Origin: Geothermobacter ehrlichii
GTDB taxonomy: Bacteria > Desulfobacterota > Desulfuromonadia > Desulfuromonadales > Geothermobacteraceae
Assembly: GCF_008124615.1 (NCBI RefSeq)
Contig: NZ_VNIB01000019.1
Span: 1-38,851, forward strand
Reading direction: 5' to 3'
Length of the DNA: 38,851 nt
Every line of letters begins with the position of its first letter. Within the stretch, counting starts at the first letter, position 1. Positions 25,433-34,200 of the stretch are shown in pieces. The notes under the pieces were generated by a model, which made no database searches, was not told where the DNA came from, and saw only the letters and a program-made list of their open reading frames with translations. Both the position numbers and the translations under genes were made by a program.

Positions 25433-27214
25433 TTAGTCAATTGCCATGAAACGGCAGGCGTCGTAACAGGAGGTGCACTCGGTGCACTTGTCGCGATCGA
25501 TGTAGGCGACCTTGCCCTTTTCCCAGGTGACGGCATCGACCGGACAGACCTTCTTGCACAGACCGCACTTCTTGCAGGCATCCTCGATCACGCGGAAGTG
25601 CAGAAGCGGCTTGCAGACGTGCGAGGGGCACTCCTTGTCCTTGATGTGCGCCTCGTACTCGTGCCGGAAGTAGCGGATGGTCGAAAGAACCGGGTTCGGC
25701 GCCGTCTGGCCGAGACCGCACAGCGACGATTTCTTGATGTCGTAGGCCATGTCCTGCAGCAGCTCGATGTCGCCTTCCCGCCCTTCGCCGGCACAGATGC
25801 GCTCGAGGATCTCGAGCATGATCTTCAGGCCGATGCGGCAGGGGATGCACTTGCCGCAGGACTCGCGCCGGGTGAAGGTGAGGAAGAAGCGGGCGACGTC
25901 GACCATGCAGGTGGTCTCGTCCATGACGACCAGGCCGCCCGAGCCCATCATGGCGCCGGCCTTGATCAGCGAATCGTAATCGACCTCGGCATCCAGCGCC
26001 TCGGCCGGCAGACAGCCACCGGAAGGACCGCCGGCCTGTACCGCCTTGAACTTGCGGTTGTTCAGAATGCCGCCGCAGACGTCGTAGATGACCTCGCGCA
26101 TGGTGACGCCGGCGGGAACCTCGACCAGACCGGTGTGCTTGACCTTTCCGGTGACGGCGAAGATCTTGGTGCCCTTGGTCCCCTCGGTACCGATGGAGGC
26201 GTACCAGTCGGCTCCTTTCTGCAGGATGTAGGTGACGTTGGCGTAGGTTTCGACGTTGTTGATGTTGGTCGGCTTGCCCCACAGGCCGCGCACCGCCGGG
26301 AACGGCGGACGCGGACGCGACATGCCGCGGTGGCCCTCGATCGAGGCCATCAGGGCCGTCTCCTCGCCGCAGACGAAGGCACCGGCGCCGGCCTTGATCT
26401 TCAGATGGAAGGGGAAGCCGAGCCCCATGCAGTCATCGCCGAGAATCCCCCGCTCGTAGCAGGTATCGATGGCCATCTGCAGGCGCTTGATTGCCAGCGG
26501 ATATTCGGCGCGGACATAGACATAACCGTGGCTGCAGCCGATGGCGTAGGCGGCGACCATCATCCCCTCGATGATGCAGTAGGGGTCGCCCTCGAGCAGA
26601 GAGCGGTCCATGAAGGCCCCGGGGTCACCCTCGTCAGCGTTGCAGATCAAGTACTTCAGCTTGCCGGGAGTGGCCTTGCAGAAGGACCACTTGACACCGG
26701 TGGGGAAACCGCCGCCGCCGCGGCCGCGCAGACCCGAGCGCTTGACCTCCTCGATCACCTCCTCCGGCTGCATGGTTACCGCCCGCTTGATCGCCTCGAA
26801 GCCGCCATGCTCGATGTAGTCCTCGATGCTCTCGGCGTCGATGCGGCCGCAGCGGGAGAAGATGGTGCGGTGCTGCTTCTCCAGAAACTTCGAGTAATAG
26901 GGACCGGCGGTCTTCTTCGGCACCGGCTCGCCGCCGATGATGTGCTCCTCGACGATCTGCGGCACCAGCTCGGGGGTGACGAAATCGTAGGTCACGCCCT
27001 CCTGGCCGGGAATGAGAATGTCGACCAGGACATCGTTGGCGCACAGCCCGCGACAGCCGGTCTTCTTGATTTCGCAGCGCTTGCCGACCTTGGCATCTAT
27101 ACCGTGTTTCTTGAATTCCTCTTCGAAGGCCTCGGCAACCTTCATCGAACCGGAAGCGATGCCGCCGGTGCCGGTACAGATGAGAACTTCAACAGTCTGA
27201 GCAGTTTCGGCCAT
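25433..27214 (-). CDS. nuoF: NADH-quinone oxidoreductase subunit F with extra N- and C-terminal Fe-S domains
   Basis: NuoF binds NADH and FMN and carries cluster N3. At 593 residues it is longer than the usual about 430. Residues 1-90 are a thioredoxin-like ferredoxin domain with Cys13, Cys47, Cys54 and Cys58; the expected second Cys of the first pair is Gly18. The core has GLRGRGGGGFPTGVKW, NADEGDPGAFMDR and, for N3, ESCGKCIPCRIG. The final about 50 residues add two [4Fe-4S] motifs, CKKCGLCKKVCP and CTECTSCYDACR. Such extended NuoF proteins resemble HydB/HndC of NAD-linked hydrogenases. GGGG precedes the ATG. Confidence 0.96.
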   Translation of the reverse strand: MAETAQTVEVLICTGTGGIASGSMKVAEAFEEEFKKHGIDAKVGKRCEIKKTGCRGLCANDVLVDILIPGQEGVTYDFVTPELVPQIVEEHIIGGEPVPKKTAGPYYSKFLEKQHRTIFSRCGRIDAESIEDYIEHGGFEAIKRAVTMQPEEVIEEVKRSGLRGRGGGGFPTGVKWSFCKATPGKLKYLICNADEGDPGAFMDRSLLEGDPYCIIEGMMVAAYAIGCSHGYVYVRAEYPLAIKRLQMAIDTCYERGILGDDCMGLGFPFHLKIKAGAGAFVCGEETALMASIEGHRGMSRPRPPFPAVRGLWGKPTNINNVETYANVTYILQKGADWYASIGTEGTKGTKIFAVTGKVKHTGLVEVPAGVTMREVIYDVCGGILNNRKFKAVQAGGPSGGCLPAEALDAEVDYDSLIKAGAMMGSGGLVVMDETTCMVDVARFFLTFTRRESCGKCIPCRIGLKIMLEILERICAGEGREGDIELLQDMAYDIKKSSLCGLGQTAPNPVLSTIRYFRHEYEAHIKDKECPSHVCKPLLHFRVIEDACKKCGLCKKVCPVDAVTWEKGKVAYIDRDKCTECTSCYDACRFMAID

Positions 27215-27242
27215 GGGATACCCCTGTGCAAACGGACCGGGT

Positions 27243-27740
27243 TCAGTCCATCTTCTGGTATTTCTCGATAACTTCGTTCAGCTTTTGAACCGACATGGAA
27301 CCGTAGGTCGCGTCGTTGACCATGATGACTGGAGCCATGCCGCAGGCACCGATGCAGGCGACGTACTCACAGGTAAACTTCAAATCCTCGGTCGTCTCGG
27401 CGTGACCGATGCCGAGAAGCTCCTGGATCTTGTCACCCAGGCGGGTCGCCCCCTTGACATGGCAGGCCGTACCCATGCAGACTCGTACGATGTACTTGCC
27501 ACGCGGCTCCAGGTGGAACTGGGCGTAGAAGGTCAGCACGCCGTAGATCTGGCTCGGGTAGACGTTGAGCCGCTCGGCGGCCAGGAAGACCGCCTCCTCG
27601 GGCACGTACCCGTAATGGTCCTGGATCTCCTGGAGCACCGGCATCAGCGCCCCGAGCATGTCCTGGTACTTGTCTAGAATGGCGTTGCAGGGCCCGAGGT
27701 CGATTTCCTGCTCGGCTACTTTTTCTGCAGATTCGCTCAT
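27243..27740 (-). CDS. nuoE: NADH-quinone oxidoreductase subunit E
   Basis: NuoE is the thioredoxin-fold subunit with the off-pathway [2Fe-2S] cluster N1a. The 165-residue protein has VCMGTACHVKGA (C-x4-C) and CIGACGMAPV (C-x3-C), the complete ligand set. An N-terminal helical part precedes it (ALMPVLQEIQDHYGYVPEEA), typical of the family. GAGGAAG precedes the ATG. It lies 28 nt before nuoF and 23 nt after nuoD. Confidence 0.97.
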   Translation of the reverse strand: MSESAEKVAEQEIDLGPCNAILDKYQDMLGALMPVLQEIQDHYGYVPEEAVFLAAERLNVYPSQIYGVLTFYAQFHLEPRGKYIVRVCMGTACHVKGATRLGDKIQELLGIGHAETTEDLKFTCEYVACIGACGMAPVIMVNDATYGSMSVQKLNEVIEKYQKMD

Positions 27741-27763
27741 GGCTAGCTTCCTCGCTGATCGCT

Positions 27764-28942
27764 TTAGCGGTCGATCTCGCCGAGAACGACGTCCAGGGTA
27801 CCGATGATGGCGATGACGTCGGCAATCAGGGCCCCTTCGACCATCTGCGGCAACGCCTGCAGGTTGACGAAGGAGGCCGGACGGATACGCATGCGGAAGG
27901 GACGGGGCGACCCGTCGGAAATCAGGTAGAATCCGGTTTCACCCTTGGGATTTTCGACACCGACGTAGACCTCGCCCGGCTCCGGCTTGAAACCCTCGGT
28001 AATGATCTTGAAATGGTGGATCAGACCCTCGATGGTGTTGACCACGTCCTTCTTGGGCGGCAGCACGATCTTCGGGCAGTCGGCGAGAATCGGCCCCGGC
28101 TTTAGGCGGTCGAGGCACTGGTGGATGATCTTGCACGACTCGCGCATCTCGTCGAGACGCACCTTGTAACGGGCCCAGGTATCGCAGTCGGTGTGGGTGA
28201 CGACCCTGAAATCGTAGGTTTCGTAACCGCAGTAGGGCTGGTCGCGCCGCAGGTCCCAGTCAACGCCGCTGCCACGCAGGGACGGCCCGGACAGGCCGAC
28301 ATCGATGGCATCTTCCGGCTTGATCACCCCGACCCCCATCACGCGCTTCTGCCAGATCTTGTTACCGGAGAGCAGGCCTTCGTAGGTGTTGATGTTGTCC
28401 GGCATTTCGTTGATGAAATCGCGGATCTCCTTCTCGATCCCGTCCGGCAGATCGGCGGACAGACCGCCGACGCGGAAATAGTTCGAGGTCATGCGGGCAC
28501 CGGAGATCTTCTCGTAGAAGTCCATGATCCGCTCGCGCTCGCGGAAGCAGTAGAGGAAGACGGTCATGGCGCCGATATCGAGAGCATGGGTCGCCAGCCA
28601 GACCAGGTGACTCTTGATGCGGGTCAGCTCGGCCAGCATGACCCGGACCACGTTGGCCCGTTCGGGAATCTGGTCGCTGATGCCGAGCAGCTTCTCGACT
28701 GCCAGGACATAGCCCAGGTTGTTGTGCATCGGCGCCAGGTAGTCGAGACGGTCGGTCAGCGGCAGCACCTGATGGTAGGTCCGGTACTCGGACAGCTTCT
28801 CGACCCCGCGATGGAGAAATCCGATGTGCGGCGTCGCCTTGACAACCACCTCGCCGTCAAGCTCGAGCACCAGCTGGAGCACGCCGTGCGTCGACGGGTG
28901 CTGGGGCCCCATGTTGATGGTCATTGTTTCGAGATTCGCCAT
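27764..28942 (-). CDS. nuoD: NADH-quinone oxidoreductase subunit D
   Basis: NuoD is the 49-kDa homologue that builds the quinone site with NuoB. The 392-residue protein starts close to MGPQHPSTHGVLQL, the conserved loop whose His and Tyr-equivalent positions line the quinone pocket. RVGGLSADLPDG and GSGVDWDLRRDQPYCGYE are also typical. It ends DVVLGEIDR, the canonical NuoD C-terminus. It is separate from nuoC here, not fused as in E. coli. GAGG precedes the ATG. Confidence 0.98.
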   Translation of the reverse strand: MANLETMTINMGPQHPSTHGVLQLVLELDGEVVVKATPHIGFLHRGVEKLSEYRTYHQVLPLTDRLDYLAPMHNNLGYVLAVEKLLGISDQIPERANVVRVMLAELTRIKSHLVWLATHALDIGAMTVFLYCFRERERIMDFYEKISGARMTSNYFRVGGLSADLPDGIEKEIRDFINEMPDNINTYEGLLSGNKIWQKRVMGVGVIKPEDAIDVGLSGPSLRGSGVDWDLRRDQPYCGYETYDFRVVTHTDCDTWARYKVRLDEMRESCKIIHQCLDRLKPGPILADCPKIVLPPKKDVVNTIEGLIHHFKIITEGFKPEPGEVYVGVENPKGETGFYLISDGSPRPFRMRIRPASFVNLQALPQMVEGALIADVIAIIGTLDVVLGEIDR

Positions 28943-28988
28943 GTCTGCCTCGTCTTTATATGCTCAGATGAAGATTTTGATTCCGGAA

Positions 28989-29471
28989 TCAGGAGAGCCT
29001 GCCCTGGTAGGGCTCGCGGTCAGGCCCCTGCACGGGATAGTCCTTGCGCAGCGGATGTCCTTCCCAGTCGTCCGGCAGCAGGATGCGCCGCAGGTCGGGA
29101 TGCCCCTTGAAGTCGATGCCGAACATGTCCCAGACCTCACGCTCGAGCCAGTTGGCGGCGCTCCAGATGCCGACGACGGAGTCGATACGGCAATCGGCCT
29201 CCTCGACCGGCGCCTTCAGCCGCAGCCGCTGATGGGCGCCGATGCTGTAGAGGTGGTACACCACCATGAACCGGGGAGTCTCGCCCAGATAGTCGACCCC
29301 GCAGACATCAGTCAGAAAGTTGTAGCCACACTCCTCCTTGAGGAAGGCACAGACGGCGAGGATGTCCTCCTTCCTGACCGTGACCGAGGTCTGCCCCCGA
29401 TGCTCGGCGACATCGAGCACACTCTCCTTGAACCGTTCCTTCAGCTTCGCTACCGCCGGATGTTCACTCAT
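28989..29471 (-). CDS. nuoC: NADH-quinone oxidoreductase subunit C
   Basis: NuoC is the 30-kDa structural subunit of the peripheral arm. The 160-residue protein from the ATG at 29471 matches the family size. A longer frame to 29546 overlaps the end of nuoB and lacks a ribosome binding site. The signature near the C-terminus is EREVWDMFGIDFKGHPDLR, followed by LLPDDWEGHPLRKDYPVQG. An AAAGGA lies 11 nt and an AGAGG 2 nt upstream of the ATG. Confidence 0.96.
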   Translation of the reverse strand: MSEHPAVAKLKERFKESVLDVAEHRGQTSVTVRKEDILAVCAFLKEECGYNFLTDVCGVDYLGETPRFMVVYHLYSIGAHQRLRLKAPVEEADCRIDSVVGIWSAANWLEREVWDMFGIDFKGHPDLRRILLPDDWEGHPLRKDYPVQGPDREPYQGRLS

Positions 29472-29520
29472 GGCCTCTATTGTCCTTTTGAAATTTTGCA
29501 GTATCTGAGGGTTGGACGGA

Positions 29521-30027
29521 TCAGGCCTCGCTGATCCTTTCGCCAATGCCGATGGCCGACCCGAAGGAATTGCGCTCCTTCATGATCTTCTCCTGCAGCT
29601 TCATGATGCCGTAGAGGAGACCTTCCGGCCGGGGCGGACAACCGGGGACGTAGACATCGACGGGAAGCGCGGTATCGATGCCCTGAACCGTGCTGTAGGT
29701 GTCGAAGATCCCGCCGGAACAGGCACAGGCCCCCATGGCGATGACATATTTCGGCTCGGGCATCTGTTCGTAGACGGTCTTGATCACCGGCAGCATCTTC
29801 TTGGTGACGGTGCCGGCAATGATGATGCAGTCCGACTGCCGTGGCGAGGCGCGGAACAGAATGCCGAAACGGTCGAGGTCGAAACGGGCGGCGCCGGCAG
29901 CCATCATCTCGATGGCGCAGCAGGCCAGACCGAAGGTCATCGGCCAGAGAGACTTGGCCCGCGACCAGTTGACCAGCTTGTCGAGGGTGGTGGTTATGAC
30001 GTTGTTACCGAGCGTTTCTACTCCCAT
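29521..30027 (-). CDS. nuoB: NADH-quinone oxidoreductase subunit B
   Basis: NuoB carries the terminal cluster N2, which reduces quinone. The 168-residue protein has [10 protein letters not shown] (the tandem Cys pair), MGACACSGG and [11 protein letters not shown], all four ligands. The ATG at 30027 has AAGGAG 7 nt upstream. The frame is open further upstream, but that part overlaps nuoA in another frame. Start and nuoA stop overlap by 10 nt, so translation is probably coupled. Confidence 0.97.
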   Translation of the reverse strand: MGVETLGNNVITTTLDKLVNWSRAKSLWPMTFGLACCAIEMMAAGAARFDLDRFGILFRASPRQSDCIIIAGTVTKKMLPVIKTVYEQMPEPKYVIAMGACACSGGIFDTYSTVQGIDTALPVDVYVPGCPPRPEGLLYGIMKLQEKIMKERNSFGSAIGIGERISEA

Positions 30028-30374
30028 TCCAGCGCTCCTTTTTTCCAGACGTAAACGTAGCCGACGAGGAGAATGATGATGAAGACTCCCATTTCGACAA
30101 AGCCGAACAGGCCGAGTCGCTTGAACATGACCGCCCAGGGATAGAGGAAGACCGCCTCGATGTCGAAGACGATGAAAAGCATGGCAATGATGTAGAACTT
30201 GATCGACAGACGCTCCCGCGCCGAGCCGACGGGCGGCATGCCACACTCATAGGGCGCCAGCTTGACTTCACTCGGTTTCTTCTGGCCGATCAGTCTCGAC
30301 AAGACGATCGAGCCGACGGCAAAGGCTACCGCGATGACAATCAGAACGAGGATCGGCAGATAACTGTCCAGCAT
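30018..30374 (-). CDS. nuoA: NADH-quinone oxidoreductase subunit A
   Basis: NuoA is a three-helix subunit near the quinone chamber and the first gene of the operon. The 118-residue protein starts [11 protein letters not shown] from the ATG at 30374, which has a strong GGGAGGAG site 6 nt upstream. The conserved loop is [19 protein letters not shown] with the reactive Cys. [20 protein letters not shown] is the second helix. The ORF extends further upstream, but the start is fixed by this site. Confidence 0.97.
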   Translation of the reverse strand: MLDSYLPILVLIVIAVAFAVGSIVLSRLIGQKKPSEVKLAPYECGMPPVGSARERLSIKFYIIAMLFIVFDIEAVFLYPWAVMFKRLGLFGFVEMGVFIIILLVGYVYVWKKGALEWE

Positions 30375-30458
30375 GTAGAGCTCCTCCCAACAGCGTTTGA
30401 TTAGCTGATGCCCTGGCTGAAGGCGCAAGGATAGCGTTTACGGATTTTAAGCGTGTGC

Positions 30459-30487
30459 AAGGTAGGATAATTGCGCCCCAATGTCAA
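30459..30487 (-). promoter_or_regulatory. Sigma-70 promoter of the nuo operon
   Basis: On the minus strand TTGACA (30487-30482), a 17-nt spacer and TACCTT (30464-30459) lie about 85 nt before nuoA. The -35 box is perfect and the -10 box is fair. Nothing else in the gap fits better for this strand. Confidence 0.7.
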
Positions 30488-30494
30488 GGAAAAA

Positions 30495-30510
30495 ATACAG
30501 TATACTGTAT
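30495..30510. promoter_or_regulatory. Perfect 16-bp palindrome upstream of the nuo promoter
   Basis: ATACAGTATACTGTAT is a perfect palindrome ending 8 bp upstream of the nuo -35 box. The distance suits an activator or a repressor at the edge of RNA polymerase. It also lies 24 bp upstream of the candidate promoter of the divergent kinase, so one factor could control both. The regulator is unknown. Confidence 0.55.
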
Positions 30511-30533
30511 GCAATGCACCTGCCGTTTTTCCC

Positions 30534-30562
30534 TTTAAAAACGAGCGGTTACCAGATAAAAT
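30534..30562 (+). promoter_or_regulatory. Candidate promoter of the hybrid kinase
   Basis: TTTAAA (30534-30539), a 17-nt spacer and TAAAAT (30557-30562) form a weak sigma-70 match. The leader would be about 175 nt. It contains a 7-bp hairpin (CATCCAT, 30581-30587, with ATGGATG, 30599-30605) followed by a TTTTT tract that might attenuate transcription. The rest of the gap shows nothing more. Confidence 0.35.
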
Positions 30563-30742
30563 TCACCTCGTAAACATTACCATCCATCCCGGTGCGGCAT
30601 GGATGAATTTTTCTTCATCACACCCGGAGGCCCAAGCTCCTGCCGCCGCCCCCTGACCTCGAAAAGCCCCGCCCCCTTTTCCCTTCAGAAAGTTCGCCCG
30701 CATGCCGACAGATAGAACAGAAACTCTGCCCCGGGGGACTAC

Positions 30743-32494
30743 ATGGCCAATCCAGCATTCGATGTCCGCGAGGAAAAAAACATCGCCCTGCCTGAATACG
30801 ACCGGCACCTTGCCGACCTTCTCAGCCGCGCCACCCTGGCCTTTCTGCGTCACGGCGACCTGGCCAGCATGGCTCAGACCCTCCTGCAGGCCGCCCACGA
30901 CAAGCTGCTGGCCGACGGCGGGCTGATCTTCGATTTCGACCCCCGGGGTCAGCCACGACTGTTGGCCGCCATCGCAGGAAGCTGGAACCGGAACCTGGCC
31001 CCCGACCCGGCCGATCCCGACGCCTGGCTCGGCGGCTTCCCCCAGCCCTTCCTTCGCCTGCCGCTGGAACGCGGTGAAACCCTGCTTTACGGTGAACCGC
31101 CGGCAATCGGTACCCTTGGGCAACCGATGCCGCACACTATCTATTCCATGCTCGCCATCCCGCTGGAGAACGAAGGGACCGCCATCGGCAGCGTCTTTCT
31201 CTTCAACCGTCCCCAGGGATTCAACGCCGAGTCCTGTCGCAACGCCGAAAATCTGGCCCACGCCATCGGCCTGGCCATCGCCGCCGCCCGGGAACGCCTG
31301 ATGCGCCAGCAGACCGAAACCGAGCTGCGCCAGGCCCAGAAGATGGAAGCCCTCGGTCAGCTGGCTGCCGGCGTCGCCCACGACTTCAACAACATGCTGA
31401 CCGTCATCAACGGCTATGTCTCCCTGGTTCACCGGTCGCTGCCGGAGGATGACGAGCATCGACAGGAACTCGACATCGCTCTCGAGGCTGGCCGGCGCGC
31501 CGCCGACCTGGCGCGGCAGCTGCTGGCCTTCAGCCGCCGTCAGATGCTGCAGCCGCAGGTGATCGACCTGAACGATCATCTCGACCGGCTGCAGAAGCTG
31601 CTGCGGCGTCTCATCCGGGAAGACATCCGTTTTCAGGTGAAGCTGACATCCGGACTTCCCTACATAAAGGTCGATCCCGGACAGCTGGAACAGATCCTGA
31701 TGAACCTGGTCATCAACGCCCGCGACGCCATGCCCCAAGGCGGCGAACTATGCATCAGCACCGGCACCAGGGTCTTCGACCCGGCCTTTGTGAAACAGCA
31801 TCCGGGAGCCAGACCCGGCCACTATGTCTGGTTCAGCGTGCGCGACAGCGGCGCCGGCATAGCGCCGGAAGATCTGGACCGCGTCTTCCAGCCTTTCTTC
31901 ACCACCAAGGAGAAAGGCAAGGGAACCGGTCTCGGACTGGCGACCGTCTACGGCATCGTCAAGCAGAGCGGCGGCTACATCACCGTCGACAGCCAACAGG
32001 GAGCGGGAACCACCTTCACTGTCTACCTGCCGGCAACCAGCGAGGGACCCCGCGACGATACCCGTCCCGACCTGCCCGCCATCCGCTCGATCAGGGGCCG
32101 GATCCTGCTGGTCGAGGACGACCGCGATGTCCTGCACTACGCGACCAGAGCCCTGCTCGCCCATGGCCTCGAAGTGACTCCGGCCCAGGACGTGCAGCTG
32201 GCCATCGACCTGTTCTCCGACGATCCGCAGGGCTTCTGCCTGCTGGTCACCGACATGGTCATGCCGACCCTGAGCGGTCCCCTGCTGGCGAAAAGGCTGC
32301 GCCGCATCCGGCCGGATCTGCCGGTCCTCTTCCTCTCCGGCTACGGCCAGGTCACCTTTGAAAACGATTTTCTTCAGGGGGAAAAGGGGGCCTACCTGGC
32401 CAAGCCCTTCACCAGCGAGGGGCTGGTACGCAAGATCGGGGAGGCCCTCGCCGCGCGGCAGGCCGGCAACGGCGACATGCCAGACCGCCAATAG
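30743..32494 (+). CDS. GAF-domain hybrid histidine kinase with C-terminal receiver
   Basis: The 583-residue protein has no membrane segment and is probably cytoplasmic. Residues about 25-185 are a GAF-like sensor. A coiled linker (186-200) leads into the HisKA domain with phospho-acceptor His213 in VAHDFNNML. The ATPase domain has the N box [10 protein letters not shown] (Asn325), DSGAGI (G1) and [13 protein letters not shown] (G2). The receiver starts near residue 452 with RILLVEDD, phospho-acceptor Asp504 in VTDMVMP, and Lys554 in AKPF. This order is common in sensor proteins of deltaproteobacteria. A GGGGG tract lies about 7 nt before the ATG. It is divergent from nuo; no output regulator is adjacent. 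The signal is unknown. Confidence 0.92.
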   Translation: MANPAFDVREEKNIALPEYDRHLADLLSRATLAFLRHGDLASMAQTLLQAAHDKLLADGGLIFDFDPRGQPRLLAAIAGSWNRNLAPDPADPDAWLGGFPQPFLRLPLERGETLLYGEPPAIGTLGQPMPHTIYSMLAIPLENEGTAIGSVFLFNRPQGFNAESCRNAENLAHAIGLAIAAARERLMRQQTETELRQAQKMEALGQLAAGVAHDFNNMLTVINGYVSLVHRSLPEDDEHRQELDIALEAGRRAADLARQLLAFSRRQMLQPQVIDLNDHLDRLQKLLRRLIREDIRFQVKLTSGLPYIKVDPGQLEQILMNLVINARDAMPQGGELCISTGTRVFDPAFVKQHPGARPGHYVWFSVRDSGAGIAPEDLDRVFQPFFTTKEKGKGTGLGLATVYGIVKQSGGYITVDSQQGAGTTFTVYLPATSEGPRDDTRPDLPAIRSIRGRILLVEDDRDVLHYATRALLAHGLEVTPAQDVQLAIDLFSDDPQGFCLLVTDMVMPTLSGPLLAKRLRRIRPDLPVLFLSGYGQVTFENDFLQGEKGAYLAKPFTSEGLVRKIGEALAARQAGNGDMPDRQ

Positions 32495-32668
32495 AGGCTC
32501 GGCGGCAAACCGCCGACATGCGGAACATCAGGCGTGCTCAAGAATCGAGGGTCGAAACATGAGCACAAAGGCGCAGGCGGGACTTTTTTGGCGTGCTCCA
32601 TGCCACCGCTACGGTGACATGGCATTTAAGAAAGAAAGCGCTTTCCCGCGACCGACAAGGTACCGACC

Positions 32669-33059
32669 ATGTCTCTGCCGCCCCATTTCTACAAGCAGAT
32701 GTTCGTCCATCTGGCCGAGGGGTCTATTTCGTCGACACCGAACGGCACATCCTCTACTGGAACCGGGCCGCCGAACGGGCACCGGCCATGCAGCGGAGAA
32801 ACTGCGGCAGGGGCTGGAGAACGGACTCTGTCCGACAACCGGAGAACCGCTCACGGCCATCTTCGGCGTCACCACCGTCATCACCGAGGACACGACGGAA
32901 AGCCTGATCGAGCAGGCCGACCGGGCGCTTTACCGGTCGAAACGGAAAGGGTGCAACCGGGTGACCTTCTATGCGCGCGGCGACCGGGAAACGGTCAGTC
33001 CTTCATCCGCGTCGCCTCGAACCGATTCATCCCCGCCAGCAGAAGACCGAGGGCAATGA
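32669..33059 (+). pseudogene. Decayed PAS-GGDEF diguanylate cyclase
   Basis: Pieces in three frames line up with one protein. The first frame starts at the ATG at 32669 (FYKQMFVHLAEG). A one-base loss in a G-run near 32720 shifts to a frame reading VYFVDTERHILYWNRAAE, a clear PAS start. Near 32795 a further break moves to a third frame reading LTAIFGVTTVITEDTTESL, then EQADRALYRSKRKGCNRV, the typical end of a GGDEF domain. The remaining PAS and the GGDEF signature region itself are missing, so there is a large internal deletion as well as frameshifts. The tail overlaps the rnfE end on the other strand. Confidence is high that it is not functional; the exact right boundary is uncertain. Confidence 0.75.
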
Positions 33060-33594
33060 AGGCTCCCGGCGGCAGGATCATCAGCAGCAGAGGCTGGTAA
33101 CCGGCGCCGAACAGGGAGATGCCCAGCAGGCTGCCGCCGCCGATGACTTCCCGGACGCTGCCCAGCACGAACAGCCCGAGGGTAAAGCCGAGCCCCATGC
33201 CGATACCGTCGGCGATCGACGGCAGCAGGCCGTTCTTGGAGGCAAAGGCCTCCGCCCGCCCGAGAATCAGGCAGTTGACGACGATCAGGGGGATGAAGAT
33301 GCCAAGCGCCTTGTAGAGGTCGTAGACATAGGCCTCCATGCAGAGCTGCACCACCGTCACGAACGAGGCGATGATGACGATGAAGGCGGGGATGCGGACA
33401 CCGGCCGGAATCAGCTTGCGCAGCAACGCCACGGTGATGTTGGAACAGACCAGCACGAAGGTGGTCGCCAGCCCCATGCCCAAGCCGTTCTCCGCAGAGG
33501 TGGTGACGGCGAGGGTCGGACACATGCCCAGCAGCAGCTTGAAAACCGGGTTTTCCCGCCACAGGCCGCGAACGAACACATCTGCGAGACTCAT
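32995..33594 (-). CDS. rnfE: Rnf complex subunit E
   Basis: RnfE is an integral membrane subunit of the ion-translocating ferredoxin:NAD oxidoreductase. The 199-residue protein has about six helices. It starts with RGLWRENPVFKLLLGMCPTL, and has VCSNITVALL and VNCLILGRAEAFASKN, conserved in RnfA/RnfE with membrane Cys residues that hold a [2Fe-2S] cluster together with RnfA. Its start overlaps the rnfG stop by 4 nt. It is the last gene of the operon; I see no strong terminator after it. Confidence 0.96.
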   Translation of the reverse strand: MSLADVFVRGLWRENPVFKLLLGMCPTLAVTTSAENGLGMGLATTFVLVCSNITVALLRKLIPAGVRIPAFIVIIASFVTVVQLCMEAYVYDLYKALGIFIPLIVVNCLILGRAEAFASKNGLLPSIADGIGMGLGFTLGLFVLGSVREVIGGGSLLGISLFGAGYQPLLLMILPPGAFIALGLLLAGMNRFEATRMKD

Positions 33595-34196
33595 TTCGCC
33601 TCCTTTTGCGCCGCAACGATCTGTTGCCGGTGGTCACGGTAGAACTCGAGGCCGGAGCGGATGGCGCCGACCACGGCACGCGGTGAAATGGTAGCGCCGG
33701 TGATCTGGTCGAAATCGCCGCCGTCCTTCTTCACCCGCCAGTCGGCATTGTCCAGGCCCTTGCCCTTGAACTGCTCCTTGAACCAGGACTCGACGATCTT
33801 GGCGCCCAGGCCAGGCGTCTCGGCATGGGACAGGATCTCGATGCCGCTCAGCCGCCCGGCGGGCTCGATGCCGACCATGATGTCGATATTGCCGCTGTAG
33901 CCGTCGGGAGCAGTCACCTTGAAGGCGATGCCGTTCAGCCTGCCGTCCTTGCGGCCGAGAAAGAAGGTCCGGTAGACGGGCTGCCCCTTCTTGTCGGTTC
34001 CCATCTGCAGGGAGCGGGTCTCGGCGTCCGGGCTGTTGTCGAAGGGGGGAAGAACGGCCTGCAGCGCCCGCACCATCTCCAGACGCCGCTGTTCGGCGAT
34101 CGGCGCCCGGGTGACGGCCTCGACCAGCGAAAGAATCAGGCCGGCACCGGCGGCTATCAGGGTCAGAACGACGGCCAGTCGCACCGTTTCACGCAT
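33591..34196 (-). CDS. rnfG: Rnf complex subunit G (flavoprotein)
   Basis: RnfG has one N-terminal membrane helix (residues about 8-27) and a periplasmic FMN-binding domain. FMN is joined covalently to a threonine; here the site is in DQITGATISPRAVV. The 201-residue length is normal. HAETPGLGAKI is also conserved. It lies 4 nt after rnfD and overlaps rnfE by 4 nt, so it is coupled to both. Confidence 0.96.
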   Translation of the reverse strand: MRETVRLAVVLTLIAAGAGLILSLVEAVTRAPIAEQRRLEMVRALQAVLPPFDNSPDAETRSLQMGTDKKGQPVYRTFFLGRKDGRLNGIAFKVTAPDGYSGNIDIMVGIEPAGRLSGIEILSHAETPGLGAKIVESWFKEQFKGKGLDNADWRVKKDGGDFDQITGATISPRAVVGAIRSGLEFYRDHRQQIVAAQKEAK

Positions 34197-34200
34197 CGGT

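Noticed and set aside
22994-27271. A plus-strand open frame of more than 1400 codons opposite nuoG and nuoF
   Set aside because: It is a codon-bias shadow of high-GC genes with third-position G/C. It has no ribosome binding site, and its composition (Gly, Asp, His, Gln rich, no domains) is not protein-like. The minus-strand nuoF and nuoG are certain.
30495-30510. LexA (SOS) box before nuo
   Set aside because: The classical enterobacterial site is CTG-N10-CAG. Here the halves are in the opposite orientation (CAG-TATA-CTG), so the palindrome does not fit.
32610-32630. Sigma-54 type promoter (TTGGC...TGC) before the decayed cyclase
   Set aside because: The spacing and the second element do not match TGGCAC-N5-TTGC well enough, and the downstream gene is dead.
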